From contig NZ_JAUSXS010000001.1 in NCBI RefSeq assembly GCF_030816195.1, forward strand, positions 767,501 to 831,500: DNA of 64,000 bases. Reading direction: 5' to 3'. Positions 1-9,908 of this stretch are shown piece by piece. Positions within the stretch are counted from its first letter, which is position 1. Each line of letters begins with the position of its first letter. The notes beneath the pieces are model-generated. The model was not told where the DNA came from and did no database searches. It saw nothing but the letters and a program-made list of their open reading frames with translations. Source of the DNA: Pseudomonas sp. W4I3. GTDB taxonomy: Bacteria; Pseudomonadota; Gammaproteobacteria; Pseudomonadales; Pseudomonadaceae. The position numbers and the translations under genes were made by a program.

Positions 1-1740
<1,740 letters not shown>

Positions 1741-1893
1741 ATAACACCCAAGCAATTTGCGACTCGAGAGAGACCAGATTGCGGTGTGTGAAGACGAGAT
1801 GAACCGAAAGTTCGACGCTTGCAAAACACCAGATTCTATTACATACCCAATTTGCTGAAGCGAGGCCGTCTGGCCACGACTCAGTACCCGAAT

Positions 1894-2012
1894 TTCTTGA
1901 CGACCATAGAGCATTGGAACCACCTGATCCCATCCCGAACTCAGCAGTGAAACGATGCATCGCCGATGGTAGTGTGGGGTTTCCCCATGTGAGAGTAGGT
2001 CATCGTCAAGAT
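1894..2012 (+). rRNA. rrf: 5S ribosomal RNA, first copy
   Basis: About 119 nt beginning TTCTTGACGACC and closing with GTCAAGAT, whose ends pair as in a 5S helix I. The internal sequence is the standard Pseudomonas 5S, including CCGAACTCAG and GCATCGCCGATGGTAGTGTG. It follows the 23S gene after a spacer of roughly 150 nt and is followed directly by a terminator hairpin. Confidence 0.96.
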
Positions 2013-2022
2013 TAAATTCCAG

Positions 2023-2057
2023 AACCCCTGTTTGCTAACGCAGACAGGGGTTTTGTT
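2023..2057 (+). terminator. Rho-independent terminator after first 5S
   Basis: AACCCCTGTTTG and CAGACAGGGGTT form a strong G/C stem around the loop CTAACG, with one imperfect pair, followed by TTTTGTTT. It lies between the two 5S copies, so transcripts that end here would carry only one 5S. Confidence 0.85.
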
Positions 2058-2118
2058 TATGTAGAAGTCCATGAATTTCACCGGCACGTTGCTAGCGCAA
2101 CGATCTGGTACACAGAAT

Positions 2119-2237
2119 TTCTTGACGACCATAGAGCATTGGAACCACCTGATCCCATCCCGAACTCAGCAGTGAAACGATGCATCGCCGATGGTAGTGT
2201 GGGGTTTCCCCATGTGAGAGTAGGTCATCGTCAAGAT
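2119..2237 (+). rRNA. rrf: 5S ribosomal RNA, second tandem copy
   Basis: A second 5S gene that I read as base-for-base identical to the copy at 1894-2012, starting 225 bp downstream. The duplication unit includes the 5S and the start of its terminator. The stretch between the copies (about 2058-2118) holds a small hairpin, CGTTGC TAGC GCAACG. It is either reached by read-through of the first terminator or has its own promoter; no clear promoter is seen. Confidence 0.96.
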
Positions 2238-2246
2238 TGAATTCCG

Positions 2247-2280
2247 AAACCCCTGTCTGCTAACGCAGACAGGGGTTTTG
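2247..2280 (+). terminator. Rho-independent terminator of the rRNA operon
   Basis: AACCCCTGTCTGC and GCAGACAGGGGTT pair perfectly across a TAAC loop and are followed by TTG. It is nearly identical to the hairpin after the first 5S but has a perfect stem. Confidence 0.88.
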
Positions 2281-2283
2281 TCG

Positions 2284-2307
2284 TTTAAGGGGGGTCTGCG
2301 CCGATAA
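2284..2307 (+). promoter_or_regulatory. Candidate sigma-28 (FliA) promoter for the chemoreceptor
   Basis: GCCGATAA at 2300-2307 is an exact match to the flagellar sigma factor -10 element. The upstream TTTAAGG is only a weak -35 match with a shorter than usual gap. It lies about 205 bp ahead of the chemoreceptor start codon, and chemoreceptor genes are often FliA-dependent. The match is seen; the function is inferred. Confidence 0.35.
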
Positions 2308-2511
2308 TCGGCTGCGTAGCTACCGCCTGTCGGTCTCCCACTCTAAAAGAGGAAGATTCACACAAACCTCTAAGTTTTATTGATTTCTGGCCGAAAGCCT
2401 GACGAGCCATGCGTGCACCGAATTAGAGCGGTCGCAGAGTCCGCCTATCACGTTACATGGAATGTTCTACTCGGCACGCTCACCCCCCTTTGGCAAAAAG
2501 AAGTCGATGAA

Positions 2512-4393
2512 ATGAATCTCAAGTTCAGTCATAAAATTCTGTTGGCTGCGTCAGGCGTCGTGGTTCTGGCCTTTGCGCTATTCACGCTCTATAACGATTA
2601 CCTGCAGCGCAACACGATCAGGCAAAACCTCGCGTCCTCTATCCAGCAATCCGGGGAGTTAACCGCCAGCAGTGTGCAGAACTGGCTCGGCGGCCGAATC
2701 CTGGTTCTCGAAAACCTGGCACAAAACGTTGCTCATCAAGGGGGCGGCGCGGACCTTCCGGGATTGGTCGATCAACCGGCGCTCACGTCCAACTTCCAGT
2801 TCACCTATGTTGGCCAAGTCAACGGTGTGTTCACCCAGCGCCCCGATGCGAAGATGCCAGAGGGCTATGACCCACGTCAGCGCCCTTGGTACAAGCAAGC
2901 CGTAGCAGCCGATAAAACCATGCTTACCCCGCCTTATATGGCGGCTGTAGGCGGTCAGATCGTGACAATCGCCATGCCGGTGAAGAAAAATGGAGAGCTG
3001 CTGGGTGTGGTGGGTGGAGACTTGAGCCTGCAAACCCTGGTGAAGATCATCAACTCGGTAGATTTTGGCGGTATTGGTCACGCATTTCTGGTCAGTGGTG
3101 ATGGCCAAGTCATCGTGAGTCCTGACCAGGACCAGGTGATGAAAAACCTCAAGGATATCTATCCTGGCACCCAAGTGCGCATCGAGAAGGTTAACCAAGA
3201 CGTTGTCCTCAATGGACAAGACCGCATCCTCTCGTTTACGCCAATCAACGGTTTACCGGGGGCTGACTGGTACATCGGCCTGTCTATCGACAAAGACAAA
3301 GCTTACGCCGCACTGGGCAAATTCCGCACCTCAGCCTTGATAGCGATGCTTATTGCCGTGGTGGCGATTGCCGTACTCTTGAGTCTGTTGATCCAAGTGC
3401 TGTTGCGTCCGCTGACCACCATGGGCGTCGCCATGCAGGACATCGCCCAAGGCGAAGGCGATCTGACCCGCCGCCTCGACGTCACCAGCAAAGACGAGTT
3501 TGGCGAAGTCGGTAGCGCATTCAATCAGTTCGTCGAGCGGATCCACGCCTCGATTTCCGAAGTGTCCTCGGCCACACGCCAGGTGCATGACCTGTCCCAG
3601 CGCGTGATGGCCTCGTCCAACGCATCCATCATCGGCTCTGACGAACAAAGCGCTCGTACCAACAGCGTGGCGGCCGCTATCAACGAGCTGGGCGCCGCTA
3701 CCCAGGAAATCGCACGTAACGCCGCTGATGCCTCGCAGCATGCCAGCGGTGCCAGTGAGCAAGCTGACGATGGACGCAAGGTGGTTGAGCAAACCATCCA
3801 GGCGATGTCGGAACTGTCGCAGAAAATCAGCCTGTCCTGCACGCAGATCGAAACCCTCAACGCCAGTACCGACAACATCGGCCACATTCTCGATGTGATC
3901 AAGGGCATCTCCCAGCAGACCAACCTGCTCGCGCTTAACGCGGCGATCGAAGCGGCCCGTGCCGGCGAAGCTGGGGCGTGGGTTTGCCGTGGTTGCTGAT
4001 GAGGTGCGCAACTTGGCTCACCGCACCCAGGAGTCGGCAGAAGAGATCCACAAAATGATCACTTCCCTGCAAGTGGGCTCGCGTGAAGCCGTGACCACCA
4101 TGAACGCCAGCCAGGTCTCCAGCGAAGAAAGCGTCGAAGTGGCTAACCAGGCCGGCGAGCGTCTGGTCAGCGTGACACAGCGAATCGTTGAGATCGACGG
4201 CATGAACCAATCGGTCGCCGCTGCTACCGAGGAACAAACGGCAGTGGTTGAAACCCTCAACGTCGACATCAACCAGATCAACCTGCTGAACCAGCAAGGC
4301 GTGGCCAATCTCAACGAGACGCTCAAAGACTGCGATGCGCTCTCCCAGCAGGCCAGCCGACTGAAGCAATTGGTCGATAGCTTCAAAATCTGA
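2512..4393 (+). CDS. dCACHE methyl-accepting chemotaxis protein, frameshifted
   Basis: Inner-membrane chemoreceptor that would pass a periplasmic ligand signal to CheA/CheW. With the frame restored it is about 626 aa: a first membrane helix near residues 8-28, a periplasmic double-CACHE domain to about residue 270, a second helix, a HAMP domain, and a signalling domain with the hairpin core [19 protein letters not shown]. The sensor shows Y119, R124, W126, Y127, Y142 and D170, with the order and almost exactly the spacing of the amino-acid motif of PctA-type receptors, so an amino acid ligand is likely. The start ATG at 2512 is chosen because the hydrophobic helix follows at once; the frame is open further upstream. 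The frame breaks at GGGG 3973-3976, where removing one G restores the conserved sequence. As read, translation stops at 3999, inside the signalling tip. Confidence 0.88.
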
Positions 4394-4404
4394 TCCAGGC
4401 CGTG

Positions 4405-4426
4405 TCGGAGCGATACCTCGCTCCGA
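4405..4426. terminator. Hairpin between convergent genes
   Basis: TCGGAGCGA and TCGCTCCGA pair perfectly around a TACC loop in the 84-bp gap between the chemoreceptor and pvfC stop codons. There is no long T run, so it may act as a weak bidirectional terminator or a transcript-end stabiliser. Confidence 0.5.
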
Positions 4427-4477
4427 CTGCCCAGCCAAGCAACTGACCTATTGGGCTTATAGCGAGCCCAAATCCAC

Positions 4478-7400
4478 TCACAGAAAACCAATAATCCTGA
4501 GATAGTCACAGCCCTTGCGTAACAGCGCGGGGCTCTTTGGCGGATAGTGCGCGCCCATCTGCTCAAGCCCCCATTGAGCGTTGCCGTAATGGATCATCGA
4601 AGTGTCGCCGATGTCTTCATCCAGTCCATCAAGGTAGAAGCCCAGTACGCCAAACAACGCATTCTCACTGCGCACTGTTCGCAACGCCCTTTGCCATTGT
4701 CCAAGGCTCACCCGTTCGAAGGCATGTCCGGCCTGGCTGAACGCATCGAGGTATTGGTCCCAACTCAAAGGTTGTGGATTGTGCAGGTTGAAAACGTTTC
4801 GACTCGCGACAAAACGTGAGCTATGGAAGGCTATGAAGCGCGCCAGAAAGTCCACCGGCATCAGGTCGAAATTCGCCTCTATTCGAGGAACGATCCCCAG
4901 CTGCAGCGACCCCTTGAGCATCAATATCAATCGGTTTTTATGGGGCTGGCAGACGCCATTCTGACTGTTGAAGCTGATATTTCCCGGCCGATGGATATTC
5001 ACCCAGGCCCCCTGTTCGACTGCACGCCCCAGCAACCGCTCGGCCACCCACTTCGAGAGGTTGTAGCCATTTTTTACGTAGAGCGGCAAGGTGCGGCTTG
5101 CGGGTGCTTCGAGTACATACCGTTCAGCGTCGATGCTGCTGCAGGCCGACAGCGTTGAAATGAAATTGAAGACCTTCTTACAGTGCGTCTCGCAAAGGCG
5201 CAGGCATTCAAACACCGGTTCGACGTTGTCCTTGGCCAGTGCTGTGTAGTCCATCACGTGGTTGACGTGCGCCGCATTGTGCACAAGCACGCCATGGTTG
5301 CGAGCGAGGTAGTCGTACGCCTCACAGGACAGGCCCAGGCGTGGTTGGCGCAGGTCGGCGGCGTGCACCTGCACTCGGCTCAGGTCCAAGTGTTCCAGGC
5401 GGTATTCACGCAACGCCTGGGTGAATCGGTCCGCCGCCGACTGGCCGGGGAGTGCGCGAACCAGGCACGCTACTTCCTGCGCCCCCCCAGCCAGCAGCGC
5501 CTGGACGATATGCACGCCGACAAAGCTGTTCGCCCCCGTGACAATCGCTTTGCGCGGGTCCCCGGCGCGCGCCTCGTGTAGCACTTCAAGCTCCAGGGCT
5601 CGGGACGCGTCTTTTTCCATTTGGCTGAACGATGTATCCGGCAGCGCCGCGCCCTCCATCTGCAAGGCCAGCGTACGAATCGTTGGCGCTTCAAAAAACT
5701 GGCTCAAGGAGAGGCTGCGGCCAAATTGCTCGCGCAGGCGCAGTAGCAAGGTGGACAGCAGGATCGAATGGCCGCCTAGGCTGAAGAAGCTGTCGTCGAT
5801 CGATACTTCACCGGTAGACAACCCTAACAACTCCCCCCACAGATTCACCAACTGCGCCTGGACGGGCGTGTGCGCGCTGCACCGGGGCATCGCCTGGGCG
5901 CGGCTGTTCGATGCAGCCCGCAACGCCTTGCGATCGATCTTGCCGTTGCTCGACGAGGGCAGGGTTGGCAGTTCGCTCCAGGCCACGGGTTGCATGTACT
6001 CAGGCAGCCACTGCCGGGCATGTTCCTTCAGGCTGGCCAGCGTGGCGCCAGGTACGGGCTGGGCCGCAAAGCCCATGATTCTGTGCGCCTGATCAATCAC
6101 CACCGCCACTTGGCGAAACAACCGACTGCTGCGCAGGCACTGCTCAATCTCCTGAGGCTCGACTCGAAAACCGCGGATCTTGACCTGGTCATCCCGTCGC
6201 CCCCCCAACTCGATCCCATCCTGCGTCCATTTCGCCAAGTCGCCGCTGCGGTAAGCCTGCAGTGATTGGCCATTGGGCAACGTCAGCGTGACGAACGGGG
6301 AATCGGCCTGCGCTGGCCCGTCCATATAGCCCAGGCTTACCCCCGGTCCTGTGATGTACAGATCCCCCGTCATCTGCTCATCCACCGGTTGCAGACGTTC
6401 GTCGAGGATAAAGACTTGGCTGTTAGCAATAGGCAAACCGATGTTGCGATTGCTGTCACCGAGCCGAAACGTTCGATGGGTTGCCAATACCGTGGCTTCG
6501 GTGGGGCCGTAGAGGTTGTGCAGGTGGCATTGTCCTGCCATCCGCTCAATCACGTGGGGCTCGCAGAAATCGCCACCAGTGAGCAGATGGGACAGGCCCA
6601 ATGGCTGGTCCAGCGGCAAGATGCTGAGCAGCGCTGGGGGCAGGAAAGCATGGGTGATGCGCTGCAGGCGGATCAGCTCGACCAATTGCTGAGGATCGAG
6701 ACGGTGGTCTGCACTGGGGACGATCAACGCTGCGCCTGCCATCAAGGCGGGAAAAATATCGATCAGCGACGAGTCAAAGCTCAGCGGCGAAAACTGCAGG
6801 ACGCGACTCTGATCGTCCAGCGCTACACAGTGACTGAGCCAGGCGGTGAAATGCGCCAGATTATGTTGGCTGAGCAGCACGCTCTTGGGCTGGCCCGTGG
6901 TGCCAGAGGTGAAAAGCACCATGCACGGCGCGTCGGCGTGAGGACGATGGCGCATCAGCGCTTGAATGGGATCGATGCCGTGTGAGGTGAGCGTGGCCAC
7001 ATCGAGTGAAGTAAATCGATCCCGCAACACATGCAGGCCATTTTCCAAAAGTACACAGGCGCCCGCGCTTGTCAGCATGCTGTGCTGGCGTTTTATCGGA
7101 TGATCCGCAGACAGTGGCAAATACACCGCGCCGCACCCCATTACCGCCAGAATGCTCGCGTAGAGTTCGGTAGATTTTTCCAAGCACACGCCCACCACGG
7201 CGGGTGTTTCGATGCCTTCCAACAGGGGCACCAGGCGTTGTTGAATCGCCACGGCTTTTTCCTGAAGTTGACGATAAGTCACCCTGCGACCCGTGATATT
7301 CAGGGCGGTACGATGGGCGAAGGTACCAAGGCTGGCTTGCAACCGTTCGATGATGGGCACCTGTGCCGCCCGCAGCAGTGCTGGATCGGCTGTACGGTTG

Positions 7401-7855
7401 AACCGGTGCATGAACGCCAGCACTTCGAGCCCTTGCAAACCCTGTTCGGGCGAGGTGTCCGGGTTGGTCGTCGAACAGAAATAGCCTGGGTCTCTCGAGA
7501 ACCCGCTCACCAACGACGCTGCCCATTCCACCAAGGCGTGCGTCGCACGTGCACGCAGTCGCTGGCCATTGCCACTGGGCTCTTCTGCGACATCGTGCAC
7601 GGCCAGCAGGCGCCGCTCACGGTCGTAGCAGCGAAACTGAAGTTCGGGTAGCCCGTTCTCGGACACTGGGCCGGTTGCCAAGCGCAGGCTCATCCATGGT
7701 GCTTCGGTGGATAAGGCTGACGATGGCTTGCTACCGTCTTCAATCACCAGGTCGACCGATCCCTTCCCGACGCTATGCCCGTATTGTTCGAGCACACGCT
7801 TGAGGGCCTCCAGCGCTTCGCTGGCAATGCCCCATTCAATTATCAATCGCCTCAT
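4478..7855 (-). CDS. pvfC: NRPS (adenylation-thiolation-reductase), PvfC/MgoA type
   Basis: 1125-aa single-module synthetase that should activate an amino acid, load it on its carrier domain and release it reductively. Domains in order: an N-terminal region without a recognised fold (1-170); adenylation 180-650 with LFTSGTTGQPKS (A3), YGPTEA (A5), YRSGDL (A7) and NGKIDRK (A10); carrier 665-735 with the phosphopantetheine serine in LGGHS (about S697); thioester reductase from 768 with the Rossmann motif TGANSFVG and a YNLSK catalytic pair. This layout matches PvfC of P. entomophila and MgoA of P. syringae, which make diazeniumdiolate or pyrazine-N-oxide signals (valdiazen, leudiazen). The start at 7855 overlaps the pvfB stop as ATGA; an upstream in-frame start would run further into pvfB. 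The amino acid specificity (Val or Leu in relatives) was not determined. Confidence 0.9.
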   Translation of the reverse strand: MRRLIIEWGIASEALEALKRVLEQYGHSVGKGSVDLVIEDGSKPSSALSTEAPWMSLRLATGPVSENGLPELQFRCYDRERRLLAVHDVAEEPSGNGQRLRARATHALVEWAASLVSGFSRDPGYFCSTTNPDTSPEQGLQGLEVLAFMHRFNRTADPALLRAAQVPIIERLQASLGTFAHRTALNITGRRVTYRQLQEKAVAIQQRLVPLLEGIETPAVVGVCLEKSTELYASILAVMGCGAVYLPLSADHPIKRQHSMLTSAGACVLLENGLHVLRDRFTSLDVATLTSHGIDPIQALMRHRPHADAPCMVLFTSGTTGQPKSVLLSQHNLAHFTAWLSHCVALDDQSRVLQFSPLSFDSSLIDIFPALMAGAALIVPSADHRLDPQQLVELIRLQRITHAFLPPALLSILPLDQPLGLSHLLTGGDFCEPHVIERMAGQCHLHNLYGPTEATVLATHRTFRLGDSNRNIGLPIANSQVFILDERLQPVDEQMTGDLYITGPGVSLGYMDGPAQADSPFVTLTLPNGQSLQAYRSGDLAKWTQDGIELGGRRDDQVKIRGFRVEPQEIEQCLRSSRLFRQVAVVIDQAHRIMGFAAQPVPGATLASLKEHARQWLPEYMQPVAWSELPTLPSSSNGKIDRKALRAASNSRAQAMPRCSAHTPVQAQLVNLWGELLGLSTGEVSIDDSFFSLGGHSILLSTLLLRLREQFGRSLSLSQFFEAPTIRTLALQMEGAALPDTSFSQMEKDASRALELEVLHEARAGDPRKAIVTGANSFVGVHIVQALLAGGAQEVACLVRALPGQSAADRFTQALREYRLEHLDLSRVQVHAADLRQPRLGLSCEAYDYLARNHGVLVHNAAHVNHVMDYTALAKDNVEPVFECLRLCETHCKKVFNFISTLSACSSIDAERYVLEAPASRTLPLYVKNGYNLSKWVAERLLGRAVEQGAWVNIHRPGNISFNSQNGVCQPHKNRLILMLKGSLQLGIVPRIEANFDLMPVDFLARFIAFHSSRFVASRNVFNLHNPQPLSWDQYLDAFSQAGHAFERVSLGQWQRALRTVRSENALFGVLGFYLDGLDEDIGDTSMIHYGNAQWGLEQMGAHYPPKSPALLRKGCDYLRIIGFL

Positions 7856-8799
7856 GCCGGCCTTCCCGAAGCGGGCAAGTAGTTGTCCAGAGCCCGTGCC
7901 ACGCAAGGGGTGTGCAGCATGCCGCTGTGCTGCAGGAAACTCATGATGTTGCCAATCAAGGGATGCTGGCGGGTGATGGGAAAGTCCATCGCAACGATTT
8001 CATTACGCAGCGCCAAACGAATGTCGGCACTGATATCCAGGTGTTCAATCAGTTGCAGGTCAAAGTTCTTCTGTATTTCGTTGGTCAGGTAATGGGTCAG
8101 AAACGTCGGTAGCACGCCTGCAATGCTGTCGCGGTCTTGCGCACTTGCCGACTGCCAGTAGATGCGCACCAGTTGTGTCCAGAACTGCGCGTGGCGCCCT
8201 TCATCAAACAGGTGGTCGGCCATCAAGCCGCGCACGGACGATTTCACACTGTCGTCCTTGGAAAAAGCCGCCACGTCATGGGTGACGGTGTTTTCAGCAA
8301 TGGCCACGACGATCAACTCAACGGCATCGCGCAGGTGCTCCGGTGCCTGCGCCTGCGCTGCCGGCAAGGCGTGGCTCAGTTCGATTTGCACCGGCAGTTC
8401 AAGCGGCTGGATGCCGGTTAACGCCACGGCTTGCTGCAGGAAGTCCATCGCCACCAAGGCGTGGTAATCCTCGTCCACCACGACGGTCATCGCGTCGTAG
8501 CGGCAGGCGAGAGGCAGAGGCAGCGAAAAGCGATTTTTGGCAATACTGCGAGCCGTCTTGTCGACGATCTCGGTTTCGAAAATGACGACGTCATGGATGA
8601 ATCGGTAAAAGCTTTGCGTCAGCACAAAATCGCGCCACTGCGAGCAGTGCTTGAGGAACGTCGCACTCAGTACCAGAGGCTGGCGGCATAGGGGATAGAT
8701 CAGTTTTTCGTCGTTTTCCAACAGGCGGCGCGGGCGTGTGCGGATGGTTGCCCGACGCTCCCAGTCATCGGCAAAGGAGCGGTAGTCGGTGACGCTCAT
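7852..8799 (-). CDS. pvfB: AurF-like diiron N-oxygenase, PvfB/MgoC type
   Basis: 315-aa member of the p-aminobenzoate N-oxygenase (AurF) family, non-haem diiron enzymes that oxidise amino groups. The helical metal-binding pattern is visible as AENTVTHD in the middle and FDEGRHAQFW later, carrying the expected Glu, Asp and His ligands. In pvf/mgo pathways the homologue is thought to N-oxidise the amino acid or amine handled by the synthetase. It overlaps the genes on both sides by ATGA (with pvfC at 7852-7855 and pvfA at 8796-8799), so the three are translationally coupled. The ribosome site AGGAGGTGAG lies just before its ATG, inside pvfA. Confidence 0.87.
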   Translation of the reverse strand: MSVTDYRSFADDWERRATIRTRPRRLLENDEKLIYPLCRQPLVLSATFLKHCSQWRDFVLTQSFYRFIHDVVIFETEIVDKTARSIAKNRFSLPLPLACRYDAMTVVVDEDYHALVAMDFLQQAVALTGIQPLELPVQIELSHALPAAQAQAPEHLRDAVELIVVAIAENTVTHDVAAFSKDDSVKSSVRGLMADHLFDEGRHAQFWTQLVRIYWQSASAQDRDSIAGVLPTFLTHYLTNEIQKNFDLQLIEHLDISADIRLALRNEIVAMDFPITRQHPLIGNIMSFLQHSGMLHTPCVARALDNYLPASGRPA

Positions 8800-9554
8800 G
8801 GACTCACCTCCTGCATTGAGGCCTGCACGTCATCCCAAAAGGTAATGCGGCTTTGCAGTGCAACGAGGGCAGCGCTATTGGCTTGCTGCTGGCGAGTCGG
8901 GTCTGTGCCGATCAAACCCTGGAGCACCTGTTCTGCTGCTGGCCCGTGCTCCTGGCTATCCAGCTCGATATGGCGGTTGAGGTAGTGACACAGGGTGGGT
9001 GCCTGGCGAGCAATGACGGGGCTGCTGCGCAAAAGGCGCTCGAACATTGATGCAATGACCCCCTCACGACCATGCAGGAAGGCCGCCGCTACGCAGTGAG
9101 TGGGAGCGCTGAGTGCGATCTGCCAGGTACTGTCGACAAAGCGGGGCACACCGGGGGGCGCCCCGATCATTTGCAGCGCTGCGCTTATCTCCACGCCCTC
9201 ATGTTGCAGGTCAATGAAGCGTGCGATGACGCGAGTGTTGGCGCCCACCTCCGCCATAGCGTCCAGGTACAACTCAAAGTGGCTGCAATGGCCCCGCGTC
9301 GGGTGTTCGTCCGACTCCTCACCTAGCACGATTTCATTGATCAGGCGTGCGGCTTGCGGATTGGCGGGCGGAAGCCAAGGTATCTGGGTACACGTGAGAT
9401 CTTGTTGCAGGCGTTTAGTCAGGGTCATGAAGTCCCAGACCGCAAATACGTGACTTTCCATAAAGTGCTGTAATTTGCCAAGCGAAGTTATTTCTGCAAA
9501 TAGCGGATGGCTGCACAAGTGCAGTTTATTTTGCTCAAGTAAATGATGATGCAT
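8796..9554 (-). CDS. pvfA: Haem-oxygenase-like DUF3050 protein, PvfA/MgoB type
   Basis: 252-aa protein resembling the DUF3050 / haem-oxygenase-like diiron oxidase family. The typical opening HPLFAEI, followed by LQHFMESHVFAVWDF, is present, then EESDEH and the His/Glu helix HCSHFELYLDAM. It is the first gene of the pvf-type operon; in P. syringae the homologue is mgoB and is needed for signal production, but its exact reaction was not clear to me from family knowledge. The start ATG at 9554 has only a weak ribosome site (AGGCG). The short leader contains an inverted repeat at 9580-9596. Codon use towards its 5' end is more AT-rich than in the surrounding core genes. Confidence 0.83.
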   Translation of the reverse strand: MHHHLLEQNKLHLCSHPLFAEITSLGKLQHFMESHVFAVWDFMTLTKRLQQDLTCTQIPWLPPANPQAARLINEIVLGEESDEHPTRGHCSHFELYLDAMAEVGANTRVIARFIDLQHEGVEISAALQMIGAPPGVPRFVDSTWQIALSAPTHCVAAAFLHGREGVIASMFERLLRSSPVIARQAPTLCHYLNRHIELDSQEHGPAAEQVLQGLIGTDPTRQQQANSAALVALQSRITFWDDVQASMQEVSP

Positions 9555-9579
9555 GGTTGACGCCTATAAAGTTGTTGCG

Positions 9580-9596
9580 ACTGCTCTAGTTGCAGT
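9580..9596. promoter_or_regulatory. Inverted repeat upstream of pvfA
   Basis: ACTGC TCTAGTT GCAGT is a 5-bp perfect dyad with a 7-base centre, 26-42 bp upstream of the pvfA start and 16-32 bp upstream of a possible divergent small gene at 9612. Its form, CTGC...GCAG, resembles a quorum-regulator box but is shorter than a 20-bp lux box. It is a candidate operator; the binding protein is unknown. Confidence 0.35.
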
Positions 9597-9611
9597 AATG
9601 GGATGTTGTAG

Positions 9612-9752
9612 TTGTTAGATGAACGATTAACGTCAAGGCTCGCCCACGCGCAGAGCACCGCCTCGAAACGCGCGAAGCTGTTGGAAAAGTTTGTTGGGTC
9701 GGCAAGTGATAATAAGCTGATTAAACGGTTGGATGAACTTATAAATGTATGA
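9612..9752 (+). CDS. Possible 46-aa helical protein, or gene remnant
   Basis: A short open frame in the pvfA-gntR interval, divergent from pvfA. It starts at TTG 9612, eight bases after GGGA, immediately after an in-frame TAG, and stops with TGA at 9750-9752. The product is rich in Leu, Lys, Ser and Ala (it contains SKRAKLLEKFVGSASDNK and ends RLDELINV) and looks like one or two amphipathic helices rather than random translation. Later codons are AT-rich (AAT, ATA, CTT), unlike core genes nearby. I do not recognise a family. It could be a real small protein made with the pvf operon, or the C-terminal relic of a lost gene. No ATG start is available. Confidence 0.4.
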   Translation: MLDERLTSRLAHAQSTASKRAKLLEKFVGSASDNKLIKRLDELINV

Positions 9753-9908
9753 GATCTTTTTGCGGCAAAACTTTTTAAGGAGGAAGTTATTTAAAGGCGT
9801 GAGAGATTTCCTAATCGGTGCGCGATTAAATTAAGTGTGTTCGTTGATGGGCGGTGTTATCAGCGCGGGACGCTTCCTGATGAGGGAAGTTACCCCGCGT
9901 TGCGAAGG
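9753..9908. other. Intergenic stretch downstream of gntR
   Basis: AT-rich spacer with an exact AAGGAGG on the plus strand near 9777 that is not followed at proper spacing by a convincing start codon. A small CTTCC/GGAAG hairpin close to 9865-9885 may mark the end of the gntR transcript. Nothing else is supported here. Confidence 0.4.

Noticed and set aside
4478..9554. Fatty-aldehyde or carboxylic acid reductase pathway as an alternative to pvf
   Set aside because: The A-T-R enzyme alone could suggest it, but the AurF-like and DUF3050-like partners with ATGA overlaps fit pvf/mgo much better.
9768..9840. Possible tiny gene after AAGGAGG at about 9777
   Set aside because: The only starts are too far or too near and give about 11 codons; no support.
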